Translations under genes and position numbers: made by a program
In this document: piece after piece, positions 12,938 through 13,389 of the stretch
How positions within the stretch are numbered: position 1 is the first letter of the stretch
Layout: the number at the start of each line of letters is the position of its first letter
The notes under the pieces: generated by a model
The model's database searches: none
Told to the model about the DNA's origin: nothing
What the model saw: only the letters and a program-made list of their open reading frames with translations
DNA from: Robiginitomaculum sp.
GTDB taxonomy: Bacteria; Pseudomonadota; Alphaproteobacteria; Caulobacterales; Maricaulaceae
Assembly (NCBI GenBank): GCA_002733485.1
Contig: NVVU01000057.1
Location: 1-13,389 of the forward strand
Direction: 5' to 3'
Length of the DNA stretch: 13,389 nucleotides

Positions 12938-13389
12938 ATGACAATATCTGTCAATAGCAATACAGGTGCGCTCGTCGCCCTGCAAAACTTGAATGCAACC
13001 AGTAGGCAACTTGAAACCGTGCAAAATCGTATCAGTACAGGTCTAAAAGTGGCAAGCGCCAAAGATAATGGTGGTGTCTTTGCCATTGCCCAGAAACTGC
13101 GTGGTGATGTGCGAAGTCTGGATGTGGTTGATCAGTCATTAAGCCGGGTCGGATCGCTTGTAGATGTGGCTTCGGCGGCAGGACAGGCTATTTCTGACCT
13201 GCTGATTGACCTGAAGGAAAAGGCACTGGCTGCCACGGACACGTCGCTTGATACAACCTCTCGTTCTGCTTTGAACGAAGACTTCAAGGCTTTGCGTGAT
13301 CAGATAAAAACCATTGTTAATAATGCCAATTTCAATGGATCAAATCTGATCAACAATTCGACAAATTCCGTAGCGGCTCTGGCCAATGC
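12938..13389 (+). CDS. Flagellin, N-terminal part (partial)
   Basis: The first 150 codons of a flagellin gene are present; the rest lies past the right edge. The sequence MTISVNSNTGALVALQNLNATSRQLETVQNRISTGLKVASAKDNGGVFAIAQKLR is the conserved N-terminal D0/D1 region, rich in heptad helices. Residues near 132-140 (NNANFNGSNLI) match the conserved ANFNG segment at the end of the N-terminal flagellin domain. Flagellin is exported by the flagellar type III system and polymerises into the filament. GGAAGGA stands 8 nt before the ATG. It is probably expressed from its own sigma-54 promoter, repressed by FlbT through its leader, and glycosylated by the FlmG-like protein; these three links are inferences from context. 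Confidence 0.95.
   Translation, partial: MTISVNSNTGALVALQNLNATSRQLETVQNRISTGLKVASAKDNGGVFAIAQKLRGDVRSLDVVDQSLSRVGSLVDVASAAGQAISDLLIDLKEKALAATDTSLDTTSRSALNEDFKALRDQIKTIVNNANFNGSNLINNSTNSVAALAN

Noticed and set aside
1..13389. CRISPR arrays, tRNA or rRNA genes, toxin-antitoxin pairs, insertion-sequence transposases
   Set aside because: No spaced direct-repeat array, no cloverleaf or ribosomal RNA sequence, and no transposase or toxin motif was seen on either strand.

Overview
The window looks like chromosomal DNA from a flagellated alphaproteobacterium, probably on the Caulobacterales/Hyphomonadales side. The evidence is a flbT-flaF-flagellin cluster with a sigma-54-type flagellin promoter, a TPR glycosyltransferase resembling Caulobacter FlmG, DUF2336 and DUF5330 proteins, a DivJ/PleC-like sensor kinase, and two CtrA-like TTAA-N7 boxes. 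No rRNA, tRNA, CRISPR array, prophage or classical transposase was seen. The assignment comes from motif recognition, not from a database search.

Left part (1-5914), all on the minus strand. Read in the direction of transcription: a secreted protein of unknown function with four C-terminal cysteines (5914-4766), a small DUF5330 protein, a SufE-like sulfur acceptor, a DoxX-like membrane protein and a DUF2336 protein. These are followed by a separate unit: a promoter, a complete FMN riboswitch (RFN element, 1890-1725), a possible terminator/antiterminator, and the first 532 codons of a TonB-dependent receptor that runs off the left edge. The riboswitch suggests that the receptor imports riboflavin or a flavin across the outer membrane.

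Middle (5915-8980). A divergent intergenic region with an AT-rich inverted repeat precedes a membrane-bound histidine kinase and a closely spaced glutathione S-transferase gene, both on the plus strand. A compact 382-bp module follows: a GIY-YIG nuclease gene enclosed by two perfect 33-bp inverted copies of a repeat that is itself palindromic. It has the appearance of a minimal mobile or repeat-maintenance element.

Right part (8987-13389). A MoxR-type AAA+ ATPase and the FlmG-like TPR glycosyltransferase lie on the minus strand. Divergent to them are flbT and flaF, which overlap by 41 bp, and then the start of a flagellin gene. Between flaF and the flagellin gene are two mutually exclusive hairpins ending in nine T residues, and a sigma-54 -24/-12 promoter. 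This region combines synthesis control (FlbT, FlaF), probable glycosylation (the FlmG-like protein) and the flagellin itself.

The two most notable items are the FMN-riboswitch-controlled outer-membrane receptor and the GIY-YIG gene in its palindromic inverted-repeat frame.
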